Shown one piece after another: positions 12,101-28,759 of a stretch of 64,000 nt of DNA (the stretch's first letter is position 1; each line of letters begins with the position of its first letter). Under the pieces are notes generated by a model. It searched no databases. It was not told the DNA's origin and saw nothing but the letters and a program-made list of their open reading frames with translations. The translations under genes and the position numbers were made by a program. Source of the stretch: Clitopilus passeckerianus (lineage: Eukaryota > Basidiomycota > Agaricomycetes > Agaricales > Entolomataceae); assembly GCA_944990035.1 (NCBI GenBank), contig CALYLX010000112.1:1798001-1862000 (forward strand), in the 5' to 3' direction.

Positions 12101-14549
12101 TGAAACATGCAAACGAGCGGCCCACTTTTCGACGTGCATTAATTATGCAATCTCTGGAGTCTGTAACCGGGCCAACTGCCAGTCGGAGCATGTGCCAGTC
12201 AACTCGGTGACTGCGAAACTGTATACCACTAGGGTCCGTTTGCATTTGCTGCAACTCCTCATCCACCAAGTGCATCAGCTGGTTGGTATTGAAGGGGATC
12301 TAAGACGGCAGAAAAGGTCAGCATGGAGAATGTATAGTGGTCCTCTGCATTAAAGCTCATGCTCGTTCTACAGGAACCTCTTAAATCACTTTTACGAGTC
12401 CCTTTTCCCTTCTTATTACTGTCTAGGCACTCCCCAGCACCTGCAAGTTTCGTCTATACCTGAATGGACCCGGGCTATTCAAGTAGTCCGAGACTGGGTT
12501 CACGAACTATCTTATACCCTCGATCTCAGGGGCCACAGCTCTTATACCCTCACACACCTAATTAGAGGTGTTAGGCTAGGGTTTTATCTTGACGAACCAA
12601 AGGCTTCGATATACTGGCCCTACGCGCTCTCTGCACGGCAACTGATCCCTCCATTCATACGACTCCATGCGCCTGGTGTTTCTTTAGCATGGGAGATCAT
12701 TCTTAGCACGGAATGCAAGAATTACACTAGCTTGCCTGCAGGTGTCCTTGTGCTCCGGTGAGCTCGTTGACACACTGGCTTTACGCTCGCTGACTGGGCA
12801 TCAAGTCATATTGTGACCAACAGACTGTCAATTCATGTCGGCGCTTTATGCGAAAGCATAGAGCTCCTCTGTGCATCCATCAGCACTTGGAGCCGAATGA
12901 AGCAGGGTCGTGGACCTCATGGCCTGACTTTGCCATGCAGCTGGGCTTCACAGTGTGCCTTCAACCCGTTGCTCGCGAGTATGCAACTACCCACAACCCT
13001 TCTCTTCCACTTAGTCGACGTTGTCGCTGAATTACTCGAAATCATATACAGTAGTAACGGAGCAGGTGAGCTTCTTACTGCCGTGACAAGCTATCTGCTC
13101 ACTAACTAATCGTCAGAATTTCTGTTATACGACAACGGCGACTTGGCTTCGATCGCAAGTGTCAATGTTCATTCTATTTTCATGATTCGTTTGTGAGTCA
13201 ACATATTACACTCAGAAGTGTCGAAGCTTATTCTGCACTTTCAGAATTCGCGCCATTTGCGTTCGTAAGTGCTATCTATTCTAGAGGAATCCGTGAAACA
13301 ATCTGATCAAGTATATCCCAGTTGGCTACAACGTCAACATGTCTGGCTTACGAATGAGCATCGCAAGAGCGATAGGTGCTCTTAGACGGGTGGATCGAAG
13401 ATTCCATTCCTTATACCGCAAGTTAGGACTTCCACATGTTGCCACTACAAGCCTCTCATTCTCCCCCTTAGTTTCGTGGAATGTCGACACTGGGACCATC
13501 TCGTTCGTGCCTTACGAGGCCTCACCTACAATGGACTATCGGACGGTCTGGTGCAACTTCACGACCTGCGCGTGGCTCCTCAACCCAGAGTATTGTTTGG
13601 TATCAGCATAATCGCGTTCAAGAATGATCACGATCTGGAAGAGCAACTTTTGAAGCGGATTGTTGTTCCAGACATATACCCTGAACCAACTGGCCAGGCA
13701 TCGCCGCATGACAACGGGGCATCCGTGGAACTCACCCAAGATGCCGTAGAGAAAGAACCGGGAAACATAGAAACCGACGATCAGTCTCAAATTGTTTACA
13801 CAGAAGACGAAACGATTTCGACATATGCGGAGGCCGATGATGTTGATTCAGCACTTCTTAACGAAGGAGACATCGAACCCCCAGTAGCGAACCCCTCATC
13901 TGAATATATCCCTTCAGATGAAGAGATTCGTGCCGTGACTCTAATACAGAGAGAGTATCGACGTGCAGTCAATCAGCGCTCCGCAAGAGATCTGAAGGGA
14001 CTGGACGCAGCTCGTCACGGCCTCTTCGCGAAATATTTACACCATGCTGGCGTCATAGATTGGAATGGATGTTCCTCTTATCGATACATGTTTCTAGGAC
14101 CCCTCCCCCATATTCTCTTGTGTTTGGAAGTTGCTTCTGCTGCCGTGGCCTCTGAAAAGGTCAAAGCCAAGAAGCACTACCTCTCCAGCAACCATCAGGA
14201 GCTTGATACCGTGACCCAGCAATTGACACGGTTACAGTAAGGTCTAAAACTTCGCCTTCTGTCTGACTTCTAACTTGCTCGCAGAAATGCTTACAAGGCC
14301 TTGAAACGGCTTCAGAAGACTCTGGACTCGCAGTCTGAAATGCATAGTCTTCGTGACCAGGCAGGATTGAAACGACAGGTGCAAGAAGCTTGCGACTTGC
14401 TTCGCAACCTACCGATTGCTCTTCCTCAGGAGATAGTGGCCGACCTTGGAATAGGGTACAAGGGCATCGTTGTGGAGAAGAAACATGTCTCAAAACCGAA
14501 GCCGAAACCGTCTCTCGTTATTGAAGATGAATTTGATGGGTTTTACTGA
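6136..14549 (+). CDS. Giant SF1 (UvrD/TRANK1-like) helicase, copy 1
   Basis: 37 exons: 6136..6304, 6355..6818, 6866..7026, 7080..7211, 7266..7374, 7434..7482, 7536..7638, 7700..7829, 7880..7896, 7960..7987, 8042..8054, 8116..8158, 8215..8280, 8337..8670, 8727..8880, 8934..8963, 9015..9198, 9252..9314, 9369..9412, 9466..9587, 9641..9883, 9937..9959, 10010..10041, 10092..10161, 10225..10261, 10313..10459, 10511..10594, 10644..11209, 11258..11600, 11649..12316, 12374..12757, 12824..13065, 13117..13192, 13245..13264, 13322..13421, 13472..14236, 14285..14549. The frame stays open for 2159 residues. Helicase motifs: Walker A GRSGTGKTTT (~490), YVDEAQDN (~751), LFWAGDTAQT (~770), TNYRSH (~829), YESKGLEFNDV (~930), VALTRARKNLW (~994). 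Helical TPR-like repeats follow, then C-X8-C-X4-C-X3-H (~1485), an IQ-like motif (~1975) and a C-terminal coiled coil. It acts on nucleic acid by family; its cellular role is unknown. The intron at 9588 uses a GC donor. Confidence 0.9.
7897..7959 (+). other. Frame-neutral 63-nt intron in helicase copy 1
   Basis: The segment starts gtcagt, ends aacag, is 63 bases long and has no in-frame stop. Removing it joins HSLLV to LEKYLDFS, which matches HSLLVLEKYVAMS in the paralogue at 36522..36566, where no intron is present. Retention would add 21 residues without a frame shift. Confidence 0.75.
9588..9640 (+). other. GC-AG intron in helicase copy 1
   Basis: The exon ends ...FLFRIE (gag) and the intron starts gcagga and ends atttag. 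Read-through meets a stop codon. The homologous intron of copy 2 (34912..34960) starts gtaaat at the same codon, so the position is an old intron whose donor changed from GT to GC here. Confidence 0.8.
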
Positions 14550-14870
14550 AGAAGAGCGTTAGTTCGTTGTTGACCTAATGTACCCATTACGAGAATATAC
14601 ATTGACTCAGGTGGATGTAGTGCAAGTATGTGGTATGTTCTTCTAAACCATCATGTCCCCATTAGTTTAGGCGCCTATTTGTACTACCTGTGAGTCAGGG
14701 CGGGCTCATCTCAAATGCCTTCCCCAGTTGATCTCTGAGTAGTGCTGGAATCATCGTTCAGTGTCTATCGTAATGAATGACGGGGAATTCTATCATGTTA
14801 GTAGCATCAGACCTTCCCAGAACGCTATTTTCCTTCAATATAAATGCACTAAAATATGTGAAGGAACTCT

Positions 14871-15065
14871 CACAAGACATTGATACGACTTCAGAAGACG
14901 CTAAATCCACATGCTAGGGTACATAGTTCCCGTGATCATTTAGCAATGAAATGACAGGTGCAAAAAAGCAACACAGAACTGCGAATTCTACCCGTTTGTC
15001 TTCCACAAGTAGTGTTTTATCTCACACTGGGATACAACGGCATCGTTATCAAGATCGCCATGGAA
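14871..15065 (+). pseudogene. Decayed duplicate of the helicase copy 1 last exon
   Basis: About 575 bases downstream of its parent, this stretch aligns by eye with 14292..14480 of the final exon. Shared blocks include acttcagaagac, tgaaatgacaggtgcaa versus tgaaacgacaggtgcaa, and gggatacaacggcatcgtt versus agggtacaagggcatcgtt. Stops and small indels break every frame. It is best read as the remains of a tandem duplication or of a lost third gene copy. Nothing upstream of it (14550-14870) shows more of the gene. Confidence 0.75.
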
Positions 15066-15338
15066 AGAAATCCATAGTACCCTCTTCCATGAATGGACGA
15101 ACCAAATATAATTATACATTGCTCATCCTATAACTCGTTGCTGATCAGACTGAAACGAAACGCAGCCCTGGGGCCCAATCAGCCTTTCAGTCAAAGAGAG
15201 GCAAATAGCCCGTCGGATTTTGCTAGGATACTTTGGATTTACCTCGATACTGGCACGCATCAGCATGCACGAATGCATGCCAAAATCGAATCAATCTCCC
15301 GAATGAAATAGTCTAACCCCAACGCAATCCCCTTGAAA
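15066..15338. other. Short intergenic stretch after the helicase relic
   Basis: No domain or exon signal is seen. It lies between the relic and the stop codon of the minus-strand DUF6534 gene and probably holds its 3' UTR. Confidence 0.4.
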
Positions 15339-17421
15339 TTACACTGCGTGATCCATATGTTTCTGCTCTCGCCCGTCAAATACATCCATCTCATATCCGC
15401 CGGTGGCCCTCCTTCCCGCGTACTGGAAACACCGTTGAGAGAAAGCGACAAAGAAAAGCGCGGCACATACTATGGCATCATATTCCTTCGCAGTTTCTGT
15501 ATCAACTCTGATGGCAAGGCGGGTGTCCTGCGGTAATTGTAAGTATATGTCGGACAGAAGAATTTAGTAAAATCTACCTGTCCTACAGAGAAAGAAGCGG
15601 CTTCTGTCTTGTTTCGACCCTCGCGTGTTTCATGAGAGTGGGAGTGAGATCCCAGACTGTGAGCAGAGGGGGCGACACGATCCCTCAGCTTCCTGCGGGC
15701 GTTGAGGCTGAAGAAGGACAATTCTCAGAAATGATATACGCATTTCACATGAAGACATGCTTACGTTGCGAGGAGAGAGTTCGAGTACACTGAGGAATGT
15801 GAGCAGGGGCTAAAGACACAAATAATTGCTACTCACACCGCCCAGTGGTGATATAGAAAGTGATAAAGATGAAGGAAGTCGGGAATACAGTGATCTAGAG
15901 TGGGATGTCAATGGACGACGAAGTAAGATAGCGCCGAGAGAGCTGACCGTGATCAATGAGAGCAGAGCACAAATGCTGATCCCACATGCCAAGGTTAGGC
16001 AACTGTAGAGGTTGTGACTGAGAATGAAGACGTACCTAGTCAAAAATCCGGTGTTCAAAGAATACAGAATGAGCTGGTTGACAACAGAGTTGGATCTAAG
16101 GTGATTTAGAACAGCACTTTAAAAAAGACGGCCACTGTACGAACTTGGAGAAACCGGTCTTAGACTTCCACAGGAGGAAAACGAGTATGGCGGCAATGGC
16201 AACGTCGCTCGCGGCGGCCAAGGCATTGATGCTTTGGCTGACCCTCTATGCTGATTATCAGAACCCACGCTGGGTGACTCTCGACCAGATTACTTACCAG
16301 CACCGTAGGAAGTTGAGTGAAATACTTGATCTTGAGACTAAACAGATATGAGATTCAAACTTGGGTGGGCAACATAATTTCCGTACGCTTTGACGAAGTA
16401 GGCTGGTAGAAAAAACATGAGCAGGGGACAAGGAGAGTTGTCTCGAGAAATACTCACTGATTGAAAGAGCGAATTCGGCCAACACCAGTACCATCTGCGG
16501 AGATTATATTTAGGGCAACCAGGTAGGGAGTACATAGACGTGACTTACAGTGACTCCGGTGGCGTAGACATTGTTTCGACTGACTGCGAATAAAATAAGA
16601 ATGGTGAAGCTGATGGTTTTTAGGACACTTACGAATCCAGATTCTGTAGACGAAGAACGATTGGACTATGAGACCAATGAAGGCCTCAACCAGCACCATG
16701 GACTAATTTCGGTCAATATCGAAGCGCACACTCTCTGGTTTAGGGTTGGACTCACGACGAGACTCCTGTGAGAGGCAGGTGATTAGAAAGTGAAGTCTAA
16801 ATATTGGTGAAGACATACCAGACGACGGCGTTAAGATAGTCGACATTAAAGTGTTCCGTGATTAGATAGGTATATATTGTGTGAGAAATGAGGATCTGAT
16901 GAAATGTATCGAGGGTACTGTTGGTGAAGAAGGTTATTTACAGCTTGCCCCAGTCGTTCACGGCAGGCTTACAAGAGTGCGATGACCTAGCCGAACGATT
17001 ATAAGCTTCGATCGGGGCAACATTTGGTGAGATGAAAAATACCATTCCCTTAGTTCCCCAGCTATCTTTATGGGAATCCTGAATAAGGCGATTTAGATGC
17101 ATCTTGGTCTAACTTTGGCGAGACTACTTACCGTGAAGTATTCGAATGTTTGCATGCAGCTGATTCCCCATAGCCTGGACGAACGATGAGCCTCGAGTTA
17201 CACTGGGTAACGACGTCCACATACGCTGCACCCAACCTAGCGAGTTAACAGCCCATCAGCTACCTCCTAGATGGTAGCCAAAGATAAGGGTACTCACAAT
17301 ACTCCAACAAAAATGGCACCGAACTGGGTCAGAATAACGTGAATTCGTTGGCTTAATCAGAATTGGCGGTTGGACATACAGTGTTGTCGAGTTTAGGTAT
17401 GGCGGCGGCAGCTTCAGCCAT
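15339..17421 (-). CDS. DUF6534 seven-helix membrane protein
   Basis: Reading the minus strand, 20 small exons join into 365 residues. Exon ends that I fixed: 17421..17380, 17323..17298, 17236..17225, 17174..17132, 17078..17043, 16986..16973, 16917..16819, 16765..16756, 16702..16633, 16583..16549, 16494..16458. The last exon is 15527..15339. The chain starts MAEAAAAIPKLDNT, then FGAIFVGVLLGAALWGISCM, LDTFHQILISHTIYTYL, VQSFFVYRIW, LNALAAASDVAIAAILVF-type text, a VNQLILYSLNTGFLTS stretch and GRLYSNSLLATLNAR. This is the order of the basidiomycete DUF6534 family, an integral membrane protein of unknown role with seven hydrophobic segments. If the final intron is retained, the protein would instead end at 15470. 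Exons of 10, 12 and 14 bases are unusual. Confidence 0.85.
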
Positions 17422-18510
17422 GGTGGATAAAAAGGCGGGGGCTCACGAACGGTCGAACTCGTCACCCTGGCGAAGGGTCTACCCTTTTAAATGGCACATT
17501 CTGGGAACGTTTTGCGGGCAAATTTCCGGGTGCATTGGGTTGCTCCAGTCTGGAGGAATTGGTATCCGAAAGGAGAACAACCCAAACTGGGTTCAAGAAT
17601 CCTCTCCAGCCTGAGGGTGATCGGTTACCCTTGATGATGTTGGTAAAAGATGTGGAATTCGGACAAATCTTCATGAAATAAACGAGATGATGCTCTCGAG
17701 ATTACTCATACCAGGTGCAGAAAACCTTTCGATTCTGAACCGTTCGAGCCCGTTCAACACCAAACTCTGAACTTTTGAACAGTGCTCGGTCACAGGGGGT
17801 CCATATTAACCTGCTGTTTAGTATGGAAGTTTTTTTTCTCTGCCAGCTTCGCATAAATTATGGCCCGCCTCAGCTGTGTTTAGGTTTGAGAACACGACAG
17901 GGTCGGGCAGGGTCGCACCAGTCTTCACAATCTTTCGATTCTGAGATCTTCAGCAAGGAATTTTGTGATAGAATTAACCGGTTGCAATGGGATCTACAAT
18001 CGAAATGAGTGACGCGAGTCGGAGTACGAGAGCACAAGCGGTCGATGTAGCCTGATCTTCGGTGACGCCTTTTTCCCACGTCGCTTGAATGCATGCCCTC
18101 TCGAGTTCGGATGGCCTTGAGCGCTTGAGCTTGAAATTTGAACCCACGTTGTGCTCAAAATTCAATTCCATGGCCGTGTGCAAGTCCCACGCATCGGCAT
18201 ACTTAGAAGGGGAGAGAAATAAACTTCAGCTCAGGACAACTCACGAATTTTGACCTGCTTACAGTGCTTGACTCCACCAGATTTCCACATGGCTTTCCAC
18301 CGGTTTTCTTGCTTTACCGACTATCACCCAGATGTGCAACCGGATATCCAGGGTGTTTTGGCACTGCAAGGGTCGCGGTCGCATCAACATGCGCTGATTG
18401 GGATTCTTGGGTCTGTGGGCGCAAGCCCATGCAAGCCCGGGAATTTTTATACATATACTCCGGCTGGTGAAGGCTAACAGTCTTTCACTATCTACTGGAC
18501 GGTCATCACG
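17422..18510. other. Intergenic region, divergent promoters of DUF6534 gene and P450
   Basis: About 1.1 kb between two divergent genes. Small frames here (for example 17775..18008) lack domains. A TATA-like run lies about 60 bases before the P450 start. Confidence 0.5.
18445..18457 (+). promoter_or_regulatory. TATA-like element of the P450 gene
   Basis: The run ttttatacatata sits 54-66 bases before the ATG at 18511, a usual distance for a short fungal 5' UTR. The call rests on position and sequence only. Confidence 0.35.
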
Positions 18511-20622
18511 ATGCCTCTTGACTTAGGCACTGGTTCCCTCGTTCTCCTGGGTGTAGCTGTAGCTACATTCCAGTACTTGAAGAGCCGTGGCCACCCTCCC
18601 TACCCTCCCGGTCCCCGACCTCTTCCTCTGCTCGGTAATGCTACTCAGATGCCGACTCACCATGAGTGGATTACTTTTGCAGAGTGGGGTAGGAAATACG
18701 GTACGAGATTTCATCCAGTTGCAAATATTGCGGAATGGATGACGTCTTCTAGGCGGGATCACACATGTCTCTATCTTCGGGCAGTCTATTATCGTGCTCA
18801 ACTCAGTGACCGCGATAAATGAGCTATTCGACAAAAGAAGTGGCATTTACTCGGATAGGCCCATTCTCCCAATGGCTGGTGACTTGTACGGTACACTGTT
18901 TTCTATCCAACGTCAGTTTGCTCATCCCAATGCTCCGATTTCAGGGTGGGATACACATATTCTCCCCCACTTTGCCCTGCCGGCGATAGACATCGCGCGT
19001 ACCGCAAGCTTCTTCATGGCGGACTTGCACTCAATAAAGTGGAGAGCTATGCCCCGGTGCAGGAGCAGAAGATGTGCGACTTCTTGCAAAATCTCCTCGT
19101 CTCGCCCGAGAAACTTCCTCTTCACATCCGAAAGTCGGTCCTCTTTTGATTCTGCCTTGCCTCAAGCTGACAGCTTCTAGCGTCGTGGCTGCCATTGTTT
19201 TCCAAATATCTCATGGGTATACTGTTTCCGGCGAGAATGACCCTTTGGTCGAACTCGCTGAGAAGGCGACCCTGGAGTTCTCGCTTGCTTCAGCACCAGG
19301 TGGTTTCCTCGTCGATGTGATTCCGGCCCGTACGTTCTTAGCTACTTTTCTTCTCCCGTTTTCTTAACAATCTATACAGTTAAGCACATCCCTGCCTGGT
19401 TCCCAGGGGCTGGCTTCAAGAAGACAGCGAACGAGTGGCGCCAGACCGCATCTCGTTTGAAGGATGAACCTTACCAAGACGTTAAAAGAAAGGTGGTATG
19501 TACGACCTCTCTCTGCCCACATGGTATGTTCTGAGGAAAGCACAGAAACAAGGCACAGCGTCCCCATCTTTCACTGCGGATTTGGTGGAAGGCAACCCCA
19601 ATCCTACGGCAGACGAGGATGATACATACAAATGGGCGTCTACGGGTTTCTATTCTGGTGCGTGAGATCCATTTGGCTTTGTGATCTTCTTGCTGAATTC
19701 AAATCTTGATCAGCTGGTGCTGACACTGTAAGTGATCTGACCCGCCTGTCAATGTCATAAAAACTGTTTTCTGATGTTCCGTTTTGGGTTTAGACTGTGT
19801 CTGCCATCAGCAGCTTTTTCCTTGCGATGACCTTGTACCCGGAGGTGCAGAGGAAGGCCAGGGAGGAAATCGATCGCGTTGTTGGACATAATCGTCTTCC
19901 GAATTACAAAGACCGCGAAGACCTGCCTTATGTTGAGGCACTTCTGAAGGAAGTTCTGCGATGGAACCCCGTTGCACCCCTTGGTACCTTGAATTTCTCC
20001 ATCCAAGCTCAAATGGAAATCTAACGCATAAACAGCTCTTCCTCATCGGGTCACTCTCGACGATGTATACGAAGGTTATTATATCCCAGCCGGTGCAATC
20101 GTCTTTGCAAACACCTGGTAAGCTTCCCTGGTTGCAATCGACGTGCGACTGATCCTCATGGTTCATCCAGGGGAATCTTCAGGGATCCTGAACTCTACGA
20201 GGACCCGGAGGAATTCAGGCCGGAGAGGTATCTTGACAACTCCGCCACACCTGATCCCAAATCCTTCGCCTTTGGTTACGGTCGTCGGTATGTGCACCGC
20301 AAGACGTCTAGGAAATTCTTACTGAAGTCCTTTCGCCTCGCAGTATTTGCCCTGGTCAATATCTCGCGGATGCCTCTCTTTTCTTGACAATCGTTTCAAC
20401 ACTCGCTCTCTTCGAAATTACAAATGCCATTGATGAGAAGACAGGAAAACCTATCGTTCCTGTCCCTAACTACAAAGCAGGTGTTATCTGGTATGTGATT
20501 ATTCTCTTTCTTCTTTACGAATTCTTGTAACCCCCTTTACCTGTAGCCATCCTGAGGAATACCAATGCGCCATCAAGCCCAGATTTAGTGAGGCAGATCT
20601 TCTCCAGCACATTGGGAAGTAG
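18511..20622 (+). CDS. Cytochrome P450 monooxygenase
   Basis: Twelve exons: 18511..18700, 18753..18885, 18945..19133, 19181..19329, 19380..19495, 19546..19657, 19713..19726, 19794..19983, 20036..20117, 20171..20287, 20344..20490, 20547..20622. They give 504 residues. An N-terminal hydrophobic anchor (GSLVLLGVAVATF) is followed by the hinge PPYPPGPRPLPLLGN. The oxygen-binding helix reads AGADTT, the K-helix EALLKEVLR (ExxR), the PERF region PEEFRPERYL and the heme loop FGYGRRICPG with the axial Cys. All key residues are present, so it should be active at the ER membrane. It resembles multi-member basidiomycete clans related to O-methylsterigmatocystin oxidoreductases; the substrate is unknown. 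The ABC transporter gene converges on its 3' end (20782). Confidence 0.93.
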
Positions 20623-20781
20623 GAGACTCATGGCCATTGGTTGCATACCCGTTTCAAATATATTGTAGGGATACCCTGGACGCTCGTAATCGTCATTAGC
20701 ATTCAGATTCTATCTGTTATACCATGGTCGTTATAGGTATATCCGTATAAATCATGTTACGCCTGTCGTGAAGTCCGTGAA

Positions 20782-23506
20782 TTAGGACAAGAATGCCTCA
20801 GCCTGTAACTTCCACAGCCGGGCGTATTCTCCGCCACTTTTCAAAAGTTGATCATGGCTTCCGGTTTCTACAATTACCGAATTGTGCATGAATCTTGCTG
20901 ACAGTTAGTAAGGATGAAGAAACAGTGGGAAGAAACTCACAAGATTAGATCTGCATGTCGTGTGAGATTGCCGAAACGATGGGACGAAAATATCATCGTC
21001 TTGTTTCCACGAAGCTGGCGCAATCTCTGGAAAAGATCTGTCAGGCGACGGATGACTGAATCAGAATCCATCGAGAAGGACGCCGTCTGTACCACGCACC
21101 GTGTTCCGTTGCTGGGTCAAGGCTGGCTGACGGCTCATCGAATAGGAGAAGGCCAACGTTTGTTTCCGACAAATGAGAGCGCATGAAACTCCTCGCCCTG
21201 GAGCCATTATTATTAGATGGTGAGAAACTATGCACAAGTGCGTGGATTTATCGCTTACAATGCTATCCTCTGCATTTGTCCCCCGGAAAGTGCTTGCCCA
21301 TACGCGTCCATCCCATTGAGAATCCGCCCATGCTCGACAGGCTTTCCGAAGATACTGGTAGTCCCCATAGGGAGACCAGAGCTTTGGTCACTGACGGGTC
21401 GTTCCAAGTAGGTGTCGAACCCGTCTGGCAAACGGTCGATAAATTCCTCCGCTCCTCCCAAGCGAGCTGCTTGGCGGATGTTGTCAAGATCAAACGCGTT
21501 ATCTGGACCTCCAAGGCCGATGTTGTCCCTGATCTGGGGAAGAATAGTTTATCAGAAAGAGCGAAGGTAGATATGAGTCCGCATGGACATACGGAGAGAG
21601 GGAAAATGGTGAAATCCTGGAATAGCACGGAGAGCGCACGGCGAAGATCTTGTAACCTGTATGTTTTGATATCCAATCCGTTGAGGAGTATTTCTCCTTC
21701 TATGGGGTCGTATATGCGGGCAACAAGTTTTAGTATCGTACTCTTGCCGGATCCGTTGGCGCCAACGATGACCTGCTCCTTGTGAGTTGTCATCCAAGCA
21801 ATGACTCATGCACTTACACATAGTTGGCCTTGCTGGATCTTAAAGCAGACGTCCTTAAGCGCATAAGATTCACTTCCCGGATAAGCAAAACACACATTTC
21901 TAGTGCAAATAAGACATTTGTCAGTTGAATTTAAGGTTTTCAGCAAAAACCAATTACCTGAACTCTATCGATATCCCTTGTAGGAGTGATTGGGCGTTTT
22001 CTGGGAAGGGTGTTTTCCCATCTTCAATTTTGTTAGGTATGTTGGTTAGTTGGTATAGGCCGTACACCCTGTCTATGTGGTATGCAATGGAGTTGGTGGA
22101 TTCTATGAGATCGCGTATTTGTCGAGTAAATGAGTTGGTTGTTTCGGTGATTAAATTGAGGGAAGCAAGAGATATTGGAACGGATGCGGGAGCTTGAATG
22201 GCACGGAAGGTGATGATGATCTGCAAGCCACTGTTAATGGAGGAGCACGAAAGAAAGAAGGATACAGACTTTTGGTAGTTCACGTAGGGGATCACTGAGA
22301 AATCCCAAAAGAGATGTGGCGGTTCGTCTTAGGACCATCACTTCCATGAAATCCGTTGTTTTATTCCCAATCTTCTCAACACCTTTCTTGTATTCTGCAC
22401 CATGCAAGTTAGCACTTCAAGCCTCGATGAGATCATGTATGCCTACGAGTTAGCAGGTATTCTTGTAGTCCGCCTGCGACGACTTCTTTGCGATGCTCAG
22501 GTGCATTGATGGTCAGTTTCATCCCGCTCATGCGGATGTAAGTTTCGTCGGACGTGGTTGCAGCCCAAACTGTCAGGCATGAGCTATATATATTACAAAA
22601 GCCAAAGTGTCGTACCTTTACGGGGCTGGCTGCGTCGAGAGCTTTCAGCCCATTGAAGGACAAGGCCAGATAGAGCAAGGCCAGTGAGTAGGCCGGCGTC
22701 TCTTTGGTTGCGCAGCACGCTATAAAGGACAGATGATTGGCATACAACATGCACTATAGTGTTAAATATGTGCATTATGGACTGGAGTGTCTCTGCGGCA
22801 ACAGAGCCCGATGAGTTTGATTGGGCCTGTTCGAGTTGTCTCTGGACACCTTTGTCGCCAAAGGTTGGGACATCGAGACGTGCCATCGCCTCAAAAATGT
22901 GTACGGAGAAGTGTTGCTTGATTCGATAGTCGATTGGCACGCGAACTTTGGTGGTGCAAAGAGATAGGATGCGACTGAGGGTTGCACAGCCTATACGACC
23001 GAGGCTAATGTGGATCAAGTGGTCGGTGTCCACTTTGCGTTCATCTATGGCTGTTTGAACCTTGAAGACACGTATGAGAGGGTATAAGCAGGGGTTGGGA
23101 TACACGTACGATTTGAAGCATCTGTGCTGAGTACCTTCGGATGATCTCTCAACTGACTGAACGGCAACTCAAATTCGCGAAGTGCGCACCATAATGTGAG
23201 GCCGGGTAACATGGCATTCACCCATTGCAGAACAATGTACAAAGGCAGGAGAACTCTACAAGTCGGTATTGATAGTATGTCCTGCAACATCCTCCATAGA
23301 TAGGGAAGTCCTTTGAAAATATCATAACAAGCTTGAATCCATGACGAGCCAGGAATAGGGCTAAGTCGAGGGTCTATTTCTTCGTAGTAGTCCCAAACGC
23401 CAATCTTGCTGTGCTTCACGTATTTCTCATCGAATGGGTCGAAATTTCCTTGCCGATTCCTGATTTTGTTTCTGTAACCCCGCATTCCACAATCCGCAGG
23501 CTTCAA
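20782..23506 (-). CDS. ABC transporter, exporter type with C-terminal nucleotide-binding domain
   Basis: The minus-strand gene starts MKPADCGMRGYRNK at 23506 and ends with ...LWKLQAEAFLS before the stop at 20782. The N-terminal half carries hydrophobic stretches such as RVLLPLYIVLQWVNAMLPGL and a long membrane domain. The nucleotide-binding domain shows Walker A GANGSGKST (near 21750), Q-loop VLFQDF, signature LSGGQMQRIAL (near 21265), Walker B LLLFDEPSASLDP (near 21140) and the H-loop FSSHR (near 20990). One membrane block and one ATPase block point to a half-transporter that works as a dimer. Exon boundaries inside the membrane domain were not all fixed. The start lies 132 bases from the divergent Prp16 gene. 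The substrate is unknown; the convergent P450 suggests export of a small molecule, as inference only. Confidence 0.87.
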
Positions 23507-23638
23507 GGAGAGTCAACAGAGAAAGTGATGTTTCCCAATTTGGGAACCAAGCAAACACGGCACAGGCTTACTAAGCACTGCCAAATTCCAAGCTCACTGC
23601 CTACTTGGACGCGCTGACTCCAGCCTTCGACCTTCTTC

Positions 23639-28514
<4,876 letters not shown>

Positions 28515-28759
28515 CTTGGACATTGGATGTATATGACCTGTATTATTATTAGAAGCTGCCAAATTGCAGCCGTTGCCTTCGCAAGCGACGTTAGCGCAGT
28601 CGCAGTCGCAGTCGGTTGACCGTTGTGAGAGACTTGGCTCGACCAACATCACTCTGCTAAATGATGTCCAACTTCATGTTGGTCTTTTGCCACTGTTGTT
28701 CTTCGGGACTGAATACATAAAGTCTATCATATCTCGGCACTCATAGGCTTCATAACACC

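Noticed and set aside
18886..18944. P450 donor at 18891 (gtacac)
   Set aside because: It breaks the frame into VGYTYSPPLCPAGDR; the donor gtacgg at 18886 keeps it.
21183..21785. 200-codon open frame on the plus strand
   Set aside because: It is antisense to the ABC transporter ATPase domain, whose Walker and signature motifs are on the minus strand.
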